Below, in pieces: positions 44,357 to 52,213 of a stretch of 64,000 bases of DNA (its first letter is position 1; every line of letters starts with the position of its first letter). A program made the translations under genes and the position numbers. Origin of the DNA: Fontisubflavum oceani (GTDB taxonomy: Bacteria; Pseudomonadota; Alphaproteobacteria; Rhodobacterales; Rhodobacteraceae); assembly GCF_030407165.1 (NCBI RefSeq), contig NZ_CP129111.1:248001-312000 (forward strand), in the 5' to 3' direction. Below the pieces are notes generated by a model. The model saw only the letters and a list, made by a program, of their open reading frames with translations. It was not told the origin of the DNA and ran no database searches.

Positions 44357-45431
44357 AAAACGCCCGACGCCGTCGCGCGCCTGGATTATCGCGACGCCCA
44401 TCGTGGCCGTTATCCTAACAATGATCGCAGGCGGGATCATGTTTGCGCTCTTGGGCCAAGACCCGGTGGAGGCGATCCGGATCATCTTCTGGGACCCTTT
44501 GTTTGACGAACGCTTCGCGAGTTTCTCGCGCCCGCAACTCTTGGTGAAAGCCGGGCCGCTGATCCTCATCGCGATTGGGCTGAGCCTCGGGTTCCGCGCC
44601 GGGATTTGGAACATCGGGGCCGAGGGGCAATATATCATCGGCGCGATCTGCGGCGCAGGGTTCGGGCTGGCCTTCTATCCTTCCGAAAACGCGCTGATCC
44701 TGCCCGGCATGGTGATCGCAGGTGCGCTTGGCGGATGGGCTTGGGCGATGATCCCCGCGGTGTTGCGGACACGGTTTCGCACCAATGAAATCCTCGTGTC
44801 GCTGCTTCTGGTCTATGTGGCCGAGGCGATCTTGGCCTCGGCTGCTACCAGCTTCCTGCGCAACCCAGAGGGGCGCGGATTTCCGGGAAGCCGGAACCTC
44901 AGCCAACATCCGGGGACGGACAACCCGGAACTGATTGCCGGAACGGGTATGCATTGGGGCGTGGTTGCGGCCTTCATCGCGGTGATCTTTGCCTATATCC
45001 TCCTGAACCGGCATGTGCTCGGCTATCAGATCAAACTGGCGGGCCAGGCGCCGCGCGCCGCGAAATTCGCGGGCGTGAACCCGACTCGGCTGATTATCCT
45101 CTGCCTGGGTGTCTCCGGCGCGCTGGCGGGCATGGCGGGTCTGTTCGAAGTGGCGGGCCCGGCGGGACAGATCAGCATTGATTTCAACGTCGGCTATGGG
45201 TTCACGGCAATCATCGTCGCGTTTTTGGGCCGGTTGCACCCGGTGGGCATCCTGCTGGCCGGGCTGCTCATGGCGCTGACCTATATCGGCGGGGAGTTGG
45301 CGCAGTTGATGCTCGGCCTGCCCGCCTCTGCGATCCAGGCATTCCAGGGCATGTTGCTCTTCTTCCTGCTCGCGCTCGACGTGTTGTCGAACTACCGGGT
45401 CCGGATGAAACGGGCGGAGGTAGGCGCATGA
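44343..45431 (+). CDS. Purine/nucleoside ABC importer permease 1
   Basis: Branched-chain/ribose-type permease of 362 residues with about nine to ten helices and the family motif GIWNIGAEGQYIIGAICGA near residues 80-100. ATG 44343 overlaps the ATPase gene by 14 bases; an in-frame start further upstream would overlap more. It ends in an ATGA overlap with permease 2. The longer of the two permeases, as usual in this importer type. Confidence 0.9.
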   Translation: MVRLEKRPTPSRAWIIATPIVAVILTMIAGGIMFALLGQDPVEAIRIIFWDPLFDERFASFSRPQLLVKAGPLILIAIGLSLGFRAGIWNIGAEGQYIIGAICGAGFGLAFYPSENALILPGMVIAGALGGWAWAMIPAVLRTRFRTNEILVSLLLVYVAEAILASAATSFLRNPEGRGFPGSRNLSQHPGTDNPELIAGTGMHWGVVAAFIAVIFAYILLNRHVLGYQIKLAGQAPRAAKFAGVNPTRLIILCLGVSGALAGMAGLFEVAGPAGQISIDFNVGYGFTAIIVAFLGRLHPVGILLAGLLMALTYIGGELAQLMLGLPASAIQAFQGMLLFFLLALDVLSNYRVRMKRAEVGA

Positions 45432-46355
45432 TGGGCATCGATCCAGTTACCCTGATCGTGGCGTTGATCGGCGCTTCGACCCCGATCCTGCTTGCTGCGA
45501 TTGGTGAGCTTGTGGTCGAAAAATCCGGTGTGCTGAACCTTGGCGTTGAGGGGATGATGATTGTCGGCGCGATCTCGGGCTTCATCATCGCGGTCAATAC
45601 CGGTTCGCCCTGGCTTGGCTTTATCGCGGGCGCGATCGGCGGGGCGATCCTGTCGCTGATCTTCGCCTTCCTGACGCAGTATCTTTTGTCCAATCAGGTC
45701 GCCACTGGCCTGGCGCTGACGCTCTTCGGCCTTGGCCTCTCGTCGCTGATGGGTGAGGAGTATTCGGGCATCAACCCGCCGCTGACGGCTGATCTCTTCC
45801 CGCAAGCGCTGCGGGATATTCCCGTCGCCGGGCCGATCCTCTTTGGCCATGATCTGATCATCTATTTCTCAGTCCTTCTGGTCGCCGCCGTTTGGTACGT
45901 GCTGCGTCACACCCGGATGGGCCTGATCTTGCGGGCCGTGGGCGAAAGCCATGATGCGGCCCATGCGCTTGGCTATAAAGTGATCCGTATCCGGGATCTA
46001 TGCGATCCTCTTTGGCGGCGCCTGTGCGGGGCTTGGCGGGGCCTATTTGTCGCTCGTGCGCGTGCCGTCCTGGACCGAGGGCATGACCGCTGGCGCGGGC
46101 TGGATCGCGCTCGCCATTGTCGTCTTCGCGTCTTGGAAGCCCTGGCGCGCGCTGATCGGGGCGTATCTCTTCGGCGGCATCGCGGCCCTGCAATTGCGGC
46201 TCCAAGCGGCGGAGATCAACATCCCCGTCATGCTGCTCGATATGTCGCCTTATCTCGTGACAATAATCGTTCTGGTCATTATCTCGTCGGACAAAACCCG
46301 GGCCGCGATGAGCGCGCCCGCAGCGCTTGGCAAGGTGTTCCATGCCAGCGGTTAG
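45428..46355 (+). CDS. Purine/nucleoside ABC importer permease 2, frame broken once
   Basis: The frame is good from ATG 45428 (MMGIDPVTLIVAL...) through the motif EKSGVLNLGVEGMMIVGAI to about residue 190, then is lost at GGG 45993-45995. Dropping one G continues it as IYAILFGGACAGLGGAYLSLV and on to TAG 46353-46355, giving 308 residues. As written, the first frame instead runs into the downstream channel gene, producing a false 565-residue fusion. One-base insertion in a short G run; probably a sequence error. Partner of permease 1. Confidence 0.88.
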
Positions 46356-46363
46356 GGAGGCTG

Positions 46364-47125
46364 ATGCGACGCGCCAAGATCATCCAGCTGCTCGACGGCA
46401 CCCACCCGGGCGACAGCCGCGCCGTGGCTTTGGCGCTCAACGGGTTGATCCTGCTCTCGGCCATCGCCATCGCAGTCGAGACCATGCCGACGCTTTCGGA
46501 TCAGGCGCATCGCTTACTTGGCATATTCGAGATCGTGGTTTTGGTGATTTTCGCATTGGAGTACGGAACCCGCGTGATCTGCGCGCCCCGCCCGCTGCGC
46601 TATGTTTTCAGCTTCTGGGGGCTGATCGACCTTCTGGCGATCCTGCCGCTCTTGGCGCTTCTGCAACCGCAATGGACTGCTGTTCGGGTGCTGCGGCTGC
46701 TGCGGCTGATCCGTTTGTTGAAGCTCTTCCGCACCTCGCGCGCCCTAGATCGGATGGCCCGCGCCTTTCAGGCCGTCAAAGGCGAGTTGACCGTGTTTGG
46801 CGTTCTGGCGGGCATGATGCTCTATGTCTCAGCGGTGGGCATCTATGTCTTCGAACACCCGGTCCAGCCCGAGGCGTTTTCCTCGATCCCGATGTCGCTT
46901 TGGTGGGCGGTCGCCTCGCTCACCACGGTGGGATACGGCGATCTGGTGCCGATCACGCTTGGCGGGCGCCTCTTCACCACGCTGGTCCTCTTTATCGGGC
47001 TCGGCATTGTCGCCGGGCCAGCCGCCATCATCACAACCGCCCTATTAGAAGCGGACAAATACGAGGTTGATGAGAGCACCCCATCTGACACAGAAAAAAC
47101 GTCCAACAAGGAGACACTGGAATGA
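46364..47125 (+). CDS. Voltage-gated potassium channel-like ion channel
   Basis: A 253-residue protein of the six-helix channel family. S4 carries basic residues every third position (R108, R111, R114, R117, K120, R123), and the pore has the potassium selectivity filter TTVGYGD at 187-193. S1-S3 span about 22-97 and S5/S6 flank the filter. ATG 46364 has AGGGAGG just upstream. Its stop overlaps the BMP protein start (ATGA), so it is translated together with the importer, an unusual place for a channel. Ion specificity is inferred from the filter. Confidence 0.9.
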   Translation: MRRAKIIQLLDGTHPGDSRAVALALNGLILLSAIAIAVETMPTLSDQAHRLLGIFEIVVLVIFALEYGTRVICAPRPLRYVFSFWGLIDLLAILPLLALLQPQWTAVRVLRLLRLIRLLKLFRTSRALDRMARAFQAVKGELTVFGVLAGMMLYVSAVGIYVFEHPVQPEAFSSIPMSLWWAVASLTTVGYGDLVPITLGGRLFTTLVLFIGLGIVAGPAAIITTALLEADKYEVDESTPSDTEKTSNKETLE

Positions 47126-48201
47126 ACGCAACCCTCAAAACCCTAGCCAGCGCTGCGCTGGCCCTGGGCTTGGCAGCACCGGCCATGGCCCAAGACGACC
47201 CGCTGCAGGTCGGCTTTGTCTATGTCGGCTCGATCGGCGATCTGGGCTGGACCTATGAGCATGATCAGTCACGCCTCGCCGTCGAAGAGCATTTCGGCGA
47301 CGCCGTCGAAACCTCCTATGTCGAGAACGTGCCGGAAGGCGCGGATGCGGAACGGGTGATGACGCAGATGGTTCTGAGTGGCGCCGACCTGATCTTCACC
47401 ACGTCGTTTGGCTATATGGATGCGACCAACGCCGTGGCCGAGCGTTTCCCCGATGTGCGCTTTGAACATGCCACCGGGTATCGCCGCGATCATCCGAACG
47501 TGTCGACCTATTCGGCACGTTTCTATGAAGGCCGCGCCGTGATCGGCCATATCGCGGGTCATATGACCGAGAGCAATGTGGTGGGTTATATCGCGTCTTA
47601 CCCGATCCCCGAAGTGATCCGGGGTATCAACGCAGCCTATCATCATGCCCGCGCAGTGAACCCAGATGTCGAGTTCCGTGTGGTTTGGGTCTATACCTGG
47701 TTTGACCCGGCGCAAGAGGCCGACGCGGCCCAGGCGCTGGTCGATCAAGGTGCGGATGTGATCATGCAGCACACCGACTCCACCGCGCCCATGACCGTGG
47801 CCGCAGAGGCCGAAGTTGTGGCCTTTGGCCAAGCCTCGGATATGGAGCAATTCGCCCCCTTCCCGCGCGTCGCCTCGATCATCGACAACTGGGCGCCCTA
47901 TTACATCGACCGGACCCAGGCCGTGATGGATGGCACCTGGGAAAGCGTCGATACCTGGGACGGCATCGCGCCCGGCATGGTGGAGCTGGGTGAGTTCTCC
48001 GACTACATCCCAGAAGAGGTCCGCGCGTCGGCTCAAGCGCTCGCCGACAGCATCGCCGATGGCAGCTATCACCCCTTCACCGGCCCGCTGAACCGGCAAG
48101 ACGGCACCGCATGGCTGGCCGAGGGCGAAGTGGCCGATGATGGCACGCTGGCGGGGATGGATTTCTATATCGAAGGCATCACCGGCGAGATCCCGAACTG
48201 A
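47122..48201 (+). CDS. BMP-family nucleoside-binding protein of the ABC importer
   Basis: Periplasmic binding protein, 359 residues with a signal peptide (cleavage after PAMAQ, near residue 24) and the family's opening VGFVYVGSIGDLGWTYEHD. The BMP (Med/PnrA) family binds purine nucleosides; with the ATPase and two permeases it completes an importer. The neighbouring xdhABC genes support purines. The gene starts in an ATGA overlap with the channel gene and is followed by a strong terminator. Confidence 0.93.
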   Translation: MNATLKTLASAALALGLAAPAMAQDDPLQVGFVYVGSIGDLGWTYEHDQSRLAVEEHFGDAVETSYVENVPEGADAERVMTQMVLSGADLIFTTSFGYMDATNAVAERFPDVRFEHATGYRRDHPNVSTYSARFYEGRAVIGHIAGHMTESNVVGYIASYPIPEVIRGINAAYHHARAVNPDVEFRVVWVYTWFDPAQEADAAQALVDQGADVIMQHTDSTAPMTVAAEAEVVAFGQASDMEQFAPFPRVASIIDNWAPYYIDRTQAVMDGTWESVDTWDGIAPGMVELGEFSDYIPEEVRASAQALADSIADGSYHPFTGPLNRQDGTAWLAEGEVADDGTLAGMDFYIEGITGEIPN

Positions 48202-48223
48202 TCCGCCGATCGTCAGACAGTCG

Positions 48224-48258
48224 AAAGGCCCGCGATATATGCGGGCCTTTCTTGTTTT
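48224..48258 (+). terminator. Intrinsic terminator ending the xdh-importer operon
   Basis: AAAGGCCCGC and GCGGGCCTTT form a perfect 10-bp stem with a 7-base loop, followed by CTTGTTTTT. It lies about 22 bases after the BMP gene stop. Confidence 0.92.
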
Positions 48259-48292
48259 TGCGGCTTGTTCACAGCAACCCCTCGCGATCAGG

Positions 48293-49047
48293 TCAGACGG
48301 CCTTCAACACATAGAAGCTGTATCCGTAATAGGCCGCGTATTGCCGGAAGAGGTCGATCTCTCGTCGCGTGTCCGAGATCGCCTCTTGCATCATCTTCGA
48401 AGCAGAACCGGCATGGACCTCAAGCTGCTTGAGAAGCGGATCATAGTAGGTCGCCCACCATGCCTGCGCAGGCAGGCGCTCGGTGAACAAGAGGTCAAAC
48501 CCATGCCGTTTCGCCGTGGCGATATTGGCCGCCTCACTGGCCATTTCGGGGTAGGCTTCGCCCCAATAGTCCAGAACCTCCTGCGGACGGTCTGGCCCGA
48601 ACCAGCTCATCTCTGAGACGACGGCAATACCGTCCTCCGCCATCAGCGGCCGCCAGCGGCGCATCGCCCCGTCGAAGGTCAGGTTATAGGCCGCCCCTTC
48701 GGACCACAGCAGGTCGAACTGATAGAGGTCCGGGTCAAGCGTGCCCATATCCATGCAAAGCGGGGTGATGAGATGGGTCATCTCGCGACGTGCGGCCTCT
48801 TCGGCCAAAGCGCTCAGAAACGCCTCGGACGTATCCACGCATAAGACCGGCTGCCGAAAATGATCGGTGAGCAGAAAGCTGGCAATGCCTGTACCACATC
48901 CCAAATCCGCGATGGAGCAGGTTGGTGGCCGATCTGGCAGCCGCCTGAGTATCTCTAAGGAAAACGTGTCATCGCCGGGACCTTGCCGGTCGGTCCCTTG
49001 TGCAGAAGGGTCAATGCGTCATGCATCGTCATGTCGTCAGTGTTCAT
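48293..49047 (-). CDS. Class I SAM-dependent methyltransferase, frame broken once
   Basis: The visible open frame begins inside motif I (MGCGTGIASFLL), too late for a real start. Reading upstream with one extra base at CCC 48995-48997 joins MNTDDMTMHDALTLLHKG to DRQGPGDDTFSLEILRRLP and then ADLGCGTG. The corrected gene runs from ATG 49047 to 48293, 251 residues. Motifs: DLGCGTG (SAM), CVDTSEAFL after strand 2, FDLLWSEGAAYNL (post-motif). Substrate unknown. A leader ORF and terminator lie upstream on the same strand. Confidence 0.8.
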
Positions 49048-49077
49048 GTGAAGTCTCTTTTGTAGGAACATAAAAAC

Positions 49078-49104
49078 ACGGCCTTGGGAGCAGCCCCAAG
49101 CCGT
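49078..49104 (-). terminator. Intrinsic terminator (possible attenuator) upstream of the methyltransferase
   Basis: ACGG-C-CTTGGG pairs with CCCAAG-CCGT (one bulged C, 6-base loop); on the minus strand it is followed by GTTTTTAT. It lies between a 7-codon ORF (49140-49163) and the methyltransferase start at 49047, the arrangement of an attenuator or of a short stand-alone RNA. Confidence 0.75.
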
Positions 49105-49139
49105 TTCGAAAGCGCAACACCGCGGTCTCACGCGGGTCG

Positions 49140-49163
49140 CTACGCGCCTACAATCTCCAACAT
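49140..49163 (-). CDS. Seven-codon leader ORF
   Basis: ATG at 49161-49163, then Leu-Glu-Ile-Val-Gly-Ala, then TAG at 49140-49142, with ribosome-binding site AGGAG (49171-49175) at an ideal 7-base spacing. About 35 bases on, the terminator hairpin at 49078-49104 follows. The peptide has no run of a single amino acid, so if it regulates, the cue is not obvious. Confidence 0.45.
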   Translation of the reverse strand: MLEIVGA

Positions 49164-49384
49164 CTTGTGCTCCTATCGGTTGAGCGATGAACCCCGGCAA
49201 AATAGGCGCCGGGCAGGCCAGTTCAAGCGGCAAACGACCAGGGCAAGAGAACCTATCGCGATGTGGCAAAAGCACATCGTGTCGCGCCTTTGGGGCCGCG
49301 GCAGGTGACGCTCAATTCGGCCTCGAAGGGATCGGGGCGCATCCCCCTCTTGCTCCCCCTCGGCGCACATGCCACCACTTTGTC

Positions 49385-50464
49385 ATGACTTATGATTTCC
49401 TGATCATCGGCGGCGGTATTGCGGGTGTTTCGACAGGCGCGGAGCTGAGCAAACTCGGCTCGGTCCTGCTGCTTGAAGCCGAAGACGCGCTTGCCTATCA
49501 CGCGTCGGGCCGCTCGGCCGCGCTCTTTGAAACGCATTACGGCCACCCTGTCACCATCGAGCTGAACAAAGCCTCCAAAGACCATCATATGACCGCTAAT
49601 GGCGGCGTGCTTTCGCCACGCGGGTTGATGTTTGTGGGCAGCGCGACTGAGGCCGACACCTTCGCCCAAGACGTCGCCACGCTCCACCTTGATGAGATCG
49701 GCCTCGACGAGGCGCGCGGGCTGATCCCAATCCTTGATCCGTATCACGTGGCCATGGCCGCCTATCACGACGCCGCTTGGGATCTCGACACTGACCGGTT
49801 GGTGCAGGACTATGTTCGCGAGATCAAAGCCAATGGCGGCACGGTCCAGAGCGGCGCGCGCGTGACCGAGATCACGCATAATCCCGGCCTCTGGCATGTC
49901 TCGGCAGGCACCGACGGCTTTGAAGCGCGGATCGTCGTGAATGCCGCCGGGGCCTGGGCCGATCATGTGGCGGCGCTGGCGGGCGTGCATCCTCTGGGCC
50001 TGAAACCGCTCCGCCGGTCAATGGCGCGGATGCCGGCGCCGGGCGGTCATGATGTGAGCGGCTGGCCGATGCTGATCGGGGCGGGCGAAAGCTGGTATGC
50101 CAAACCCGATGCCGGCGCCTGGCTGGTTTCGCCCGCCGAGGAAGACCCGGCAGAGCCACATGATGCCTGGGCCGACGACCTGGTTTTGGCCGAGGGCATC
50201 GCCCGCTATCAGCCCTTCGTCACCGAGGAGGTCACACGGATCACCTCCACCTGGGCGGGTTTGCGCACCTTTTCGCCCGATCGTTGCCTGGTCCTCGGCC
50301 CTGCCCCGGACAAGCCCGATTTCATCTGGGTCGCGGGGCAAGGCGGCTATGGGTTTCAGACCGCGCCGGCGGCCGCGCGGCTTGTCGCGGATGGGATGGC
50401 CGGTCGCGCCTCCGACCTGCCGCCCGAGATCGTTGCAGGGCTGAGCCCGGAGCGGTTCACATGA
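49385..50464 (+). CDS. FAD-dependent oxidoreductase (DAO family)
   Basis: D-amino-acid-oxidase-like flavoprotein of 359 residues. The FAD motif FLIIGGGIAGVSTGAEL is at the N-terminus, SGRSAALFETHYG follows, and WVAGQGGYGFQTAPAAARL is near the C-terminus. These enzymes oxidise amines or amino and hydroxy acids. From ATG 49385; the longer upstream frame lies outside the FAD fold. It overlaps the next gene by ATGA. Substrate open. Confidence 0.87.
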   Translation: MTYDFLIIGGGIAGVSTGAELSKLGSVLLLEAEDALAYHASGRSAALFETHYGHPVTIELNKASKDHHMTANGGVLSPRGLMFVGSATEADTFAQDVATLHLDEIGLDEARGLIPILDPYHVAMAAYHDAAWDLDTDRLVQDYVREIKANGGTVQSGARVTEITHNPGLWHVSAGTDGFEARIVVNAAGAWADHVAALAGVHPLGLKPLRRSMARMPAPGGHDVSGWPMLIGAGESWYAKPDAGAWLVSPAEEDPAEPHDAWADDLVLAEGIARYQPFVTEEVTRITSTWAGLRTFSPDRCLVLGPAPDKPDFIWVAGQGGYGFQTAPAAARLVADGMAGRASDLPPEIVAGLSPERFT

Positions 50465-51090
50465 CAGTCGCGCCAGACCTTCCGTCCGGTGCCCTCTCCG
50501 CGCCCGCTGCGCTTCGCAATCGCGAGGCGATCCTGTCGGTGCTGACGCGGATCGCGCCGCCGGAGGGGAACGCGCTGGAAATCGCCTCGGGCACCGGCGA
50601 ACACATCATTGCCTATGCGCCCGCCATGCCAGGCCTCACTTGGCAACCGAGTGACCCAGATCCGGACCGCCGCGCCTCAATCGCCGCTTGGCGCGCGGAA
50701 CACCCCGCGCCGAACCTGCTGCCACCGATCGATCTGAATGCTTGCGCGCACGGCTGGTCTGAAAGCCACGGACCAAAAGACATGATCGTCTTGGTCAATC
50801 TGATCCATCTGATCTCGGATGCCGACACCGCGACCCTGCTTTCCGAGATTGCCAAGGCCCTCGCCCCCGGCGGTGTTGCGGCGCTCTATGGGCCGTTCCT
50901 CCGCGACGGCGAAGCGACCTCGGAGGGCGATGCCACTTTCCATGCCAGCTTGCGCGCGCAGGACCCGGCGATTGGCTACAAGGATGTCATCGACGTGGCC
51001 GAAGCGCTGACCCGAAACGGGCTACATCTTTTTGAAACGGTGAAACTGCCGGCCAACAATCTCATGCTCTGCGTCGAACGAAAGATTTGA
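50461..51090 (+). CDS. DUF938-type SAM-dependent methyltransferase
   Basis: A 209-residue protein whose APAALRNREAILSVL opening, LEIASGTGEHIIAYA motif and ALYGPFLRDGEATSEGD stretch match the DUF938 group of methyltransferase-like proteins. Function unknown. ATG 50461 overlaps the upstream oxidoreductase stop, so the two are probably cotranslated. Confidence 0.85.
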   Translation: MTVAPDLPSGALSAPAALRNREAILSVLTRIAPPEGNALEIASGTGEHIIAYAPAMPGLTWQPSDPDPDRRASIAAWRAEHPAPNLLPPIDLNACAHGWSESHGPKDMIVLVNLIHLISDADTATLLSEIAKALAPGGVAALYGPFLRDGEATSEGDATFHASLRAQDPAIGYKDVIDVAEALTRNGLHLFETVKLPANNLMLCVERKI

Positions 51091-51157
51091 CCCGGATCAA
51101 GGCGGCCTTACCTCGCCGTCCCTAAACCCTGGCCAAACACCAAAAAGGGGACAGAGA

Positions 51158-51514
51158 ATGAGTTGGACCGAGAAAAACACCGAGATGCGGCAAAACCTGC
51201 GGGCGCTCTCGGGGGCCGCGCCGGACATGCTGAAAGGCTTTGGCGCGCTGTCGAAGGCGGTGAAGGCACCCGGTGCGTTGGATTTGAAGACCAAGGAATT
51301 CGTCGCTTTGGGGATTGCCGTCGCCGACCGCTGCGAGCCTTGTATCGGGTTCCATGTCGAAGCCTTGGTGAACGAAGGTGCAACACGTGAGGAGATCGCC
51401 GACGTCCTATCAATGGCGGTGCAGATGGGCGGCGGCCCGTCGCTGATGTATTCGGCCAAGGCGCTGGCCTGTTTCGATGAGTTGGTCAGCGGTATCGCCC
51501 AGGCGGCGGAATAG
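51158..51514 (+). CDS. Carboxymuconolactone decarboxylase family protein (AhpD-like)
   Basis: A 118-residue all-helical protein with the redox motif CEPC (in DRCEPCIGFH) and a following helix with His, as in AhpD-type peroxidase partners. AhpD uses this CXXC pair to reduce peroxiredoxin; other members are decarboxylases. No peroxiredoxin gene is adjacent. Start ATG 51158. Confidence 0.88.
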   Translation: MSWTEKNTEMRQNLRALSGAAPDMLKGFGALSKAVKAPGALDLKTKEFVALGIAVADRCEPCIGFHVEALVNEGATREEIADVLSMAVQMGGGPSLMYSAKALACFDELVSGIAQAAE

Positions 51515-51652
51515 CCGGGGCTTGCCGCTTCCGGGGACGACCTGCTAGGATCGACAGCTCAACAGGAGTGCTCTGCCAGTGATCAAGACAGCCTAAAACC
51601 GACACCCGACCCGGATTGGGTCACAGGCTTTCTCGATCAAACGGAGCATTCC

Positions 51653-52183
51653 ATGCATCCCATTATTTACGACGTGGCGGTTTCCGCCGACGGGTTCATT
51701 GCGGGCCCAAATGCCGACATTTCGGCCTTCCCAAGCGAGGGCGATGTGTTGAGCGATTACCTCGCGCGGCTGCAAAGCTACAAAACGGTCCTGATGGGTC
51801 GGGCGACCTATGAGTTCGGCTATGACTATGGCTTGGCCCCGGGCGACAACCCCTATCCTTGGGCAGAGAGCGTTGTTGTCTCAACCGGGCTGAGCCTGCC
51901 CGACGGGGCCTCGGTCACGCAGTGGCGCGACCTGACCGACAGCGCGCTCCGTGAGCTGAGACAAGCCAGCGATGGGCCGATCTATCTCTGCGGCGGCGGC
52001 CATTTGGCGGCGCAGCTGATGAATATGGGCCACATCGACCAATTGCGTCTGAAACGCGCGCCCATCCTGCTTGGCGGTGGGACGCCGCTTTTCGACGGGC
52101 TGGTCCGACGGCCCCGGCTCACGCTTTCGGACCAAACCGATTATGGTAACGGTTTGATCTATCAGGCGTTCGCGGTCGGCTGA
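51653..52183 (+). CDS. Dihydrofolate reductase-like (RibD C-terminal) protein
   Basis: A 176-residue protein of the RibD C-terminal/DHFR-like fold, with YDVAVSADGFIAGPN at the N-terminus, VLMGRATYEFG in the middle and IYLCGGGHLAAQL toward the end, the NADPH-binding pattern. Members of this family reduce pteridine- or riboflavin-related compounds; this one's substrate is not known. GGAG lies about 8 bases before ATG 51653. Confidence 0.85.
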   Translation: MHPIIYDVAVSADGFIAGPNADISAFPSEGDVLSDYLARLQSYKTVLMGRATYEFGYDYGLAPGDNPYPWAESVVVSTGLSLPDGASVTQWRDLTDSALRELRQASDGPIYLCGGGHLAAQLMNMGHIDQLRLKRAPILLGGGTPLFDGLVRRPRLTLSDQTDYGNGLIYQAFAVG

Positions 52184-52213
52184 TCCCCACGCCGCGTTTT
52201 CCGCGTCACGATC

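Larger units (their letters stand above)
49048..49384. other. Intergenic region between a methyltransferase and an FAD oxidoreductase
   Basis: Holds, on the minus strand, the leader ORF (49140-49163) and the terminator (49078-49104), and on the plus strand the promoter of the oxidoreductase gene at 49385. I tested it for a tRNA and saw no cloverleaf. Confidence 0.5.

Noticed and set aside
42836..44638. 600-codon open frame on the minus strand over the importer ATPase gene
   Set aside because: It is antisense to a gene with clear Walker and signature motifs and has a repetitive, Arg/Pro/His-rich composition typical of shadow frames in G+C-rich DNA.
49078..49190. Possible tRNA gene in the methyltransferase-oxidoreductase gap
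   Set aside because: No cloverleaf, no TTCGA arm with paired stems and no CCA-type acceptor; the features fit a leader and terminator.
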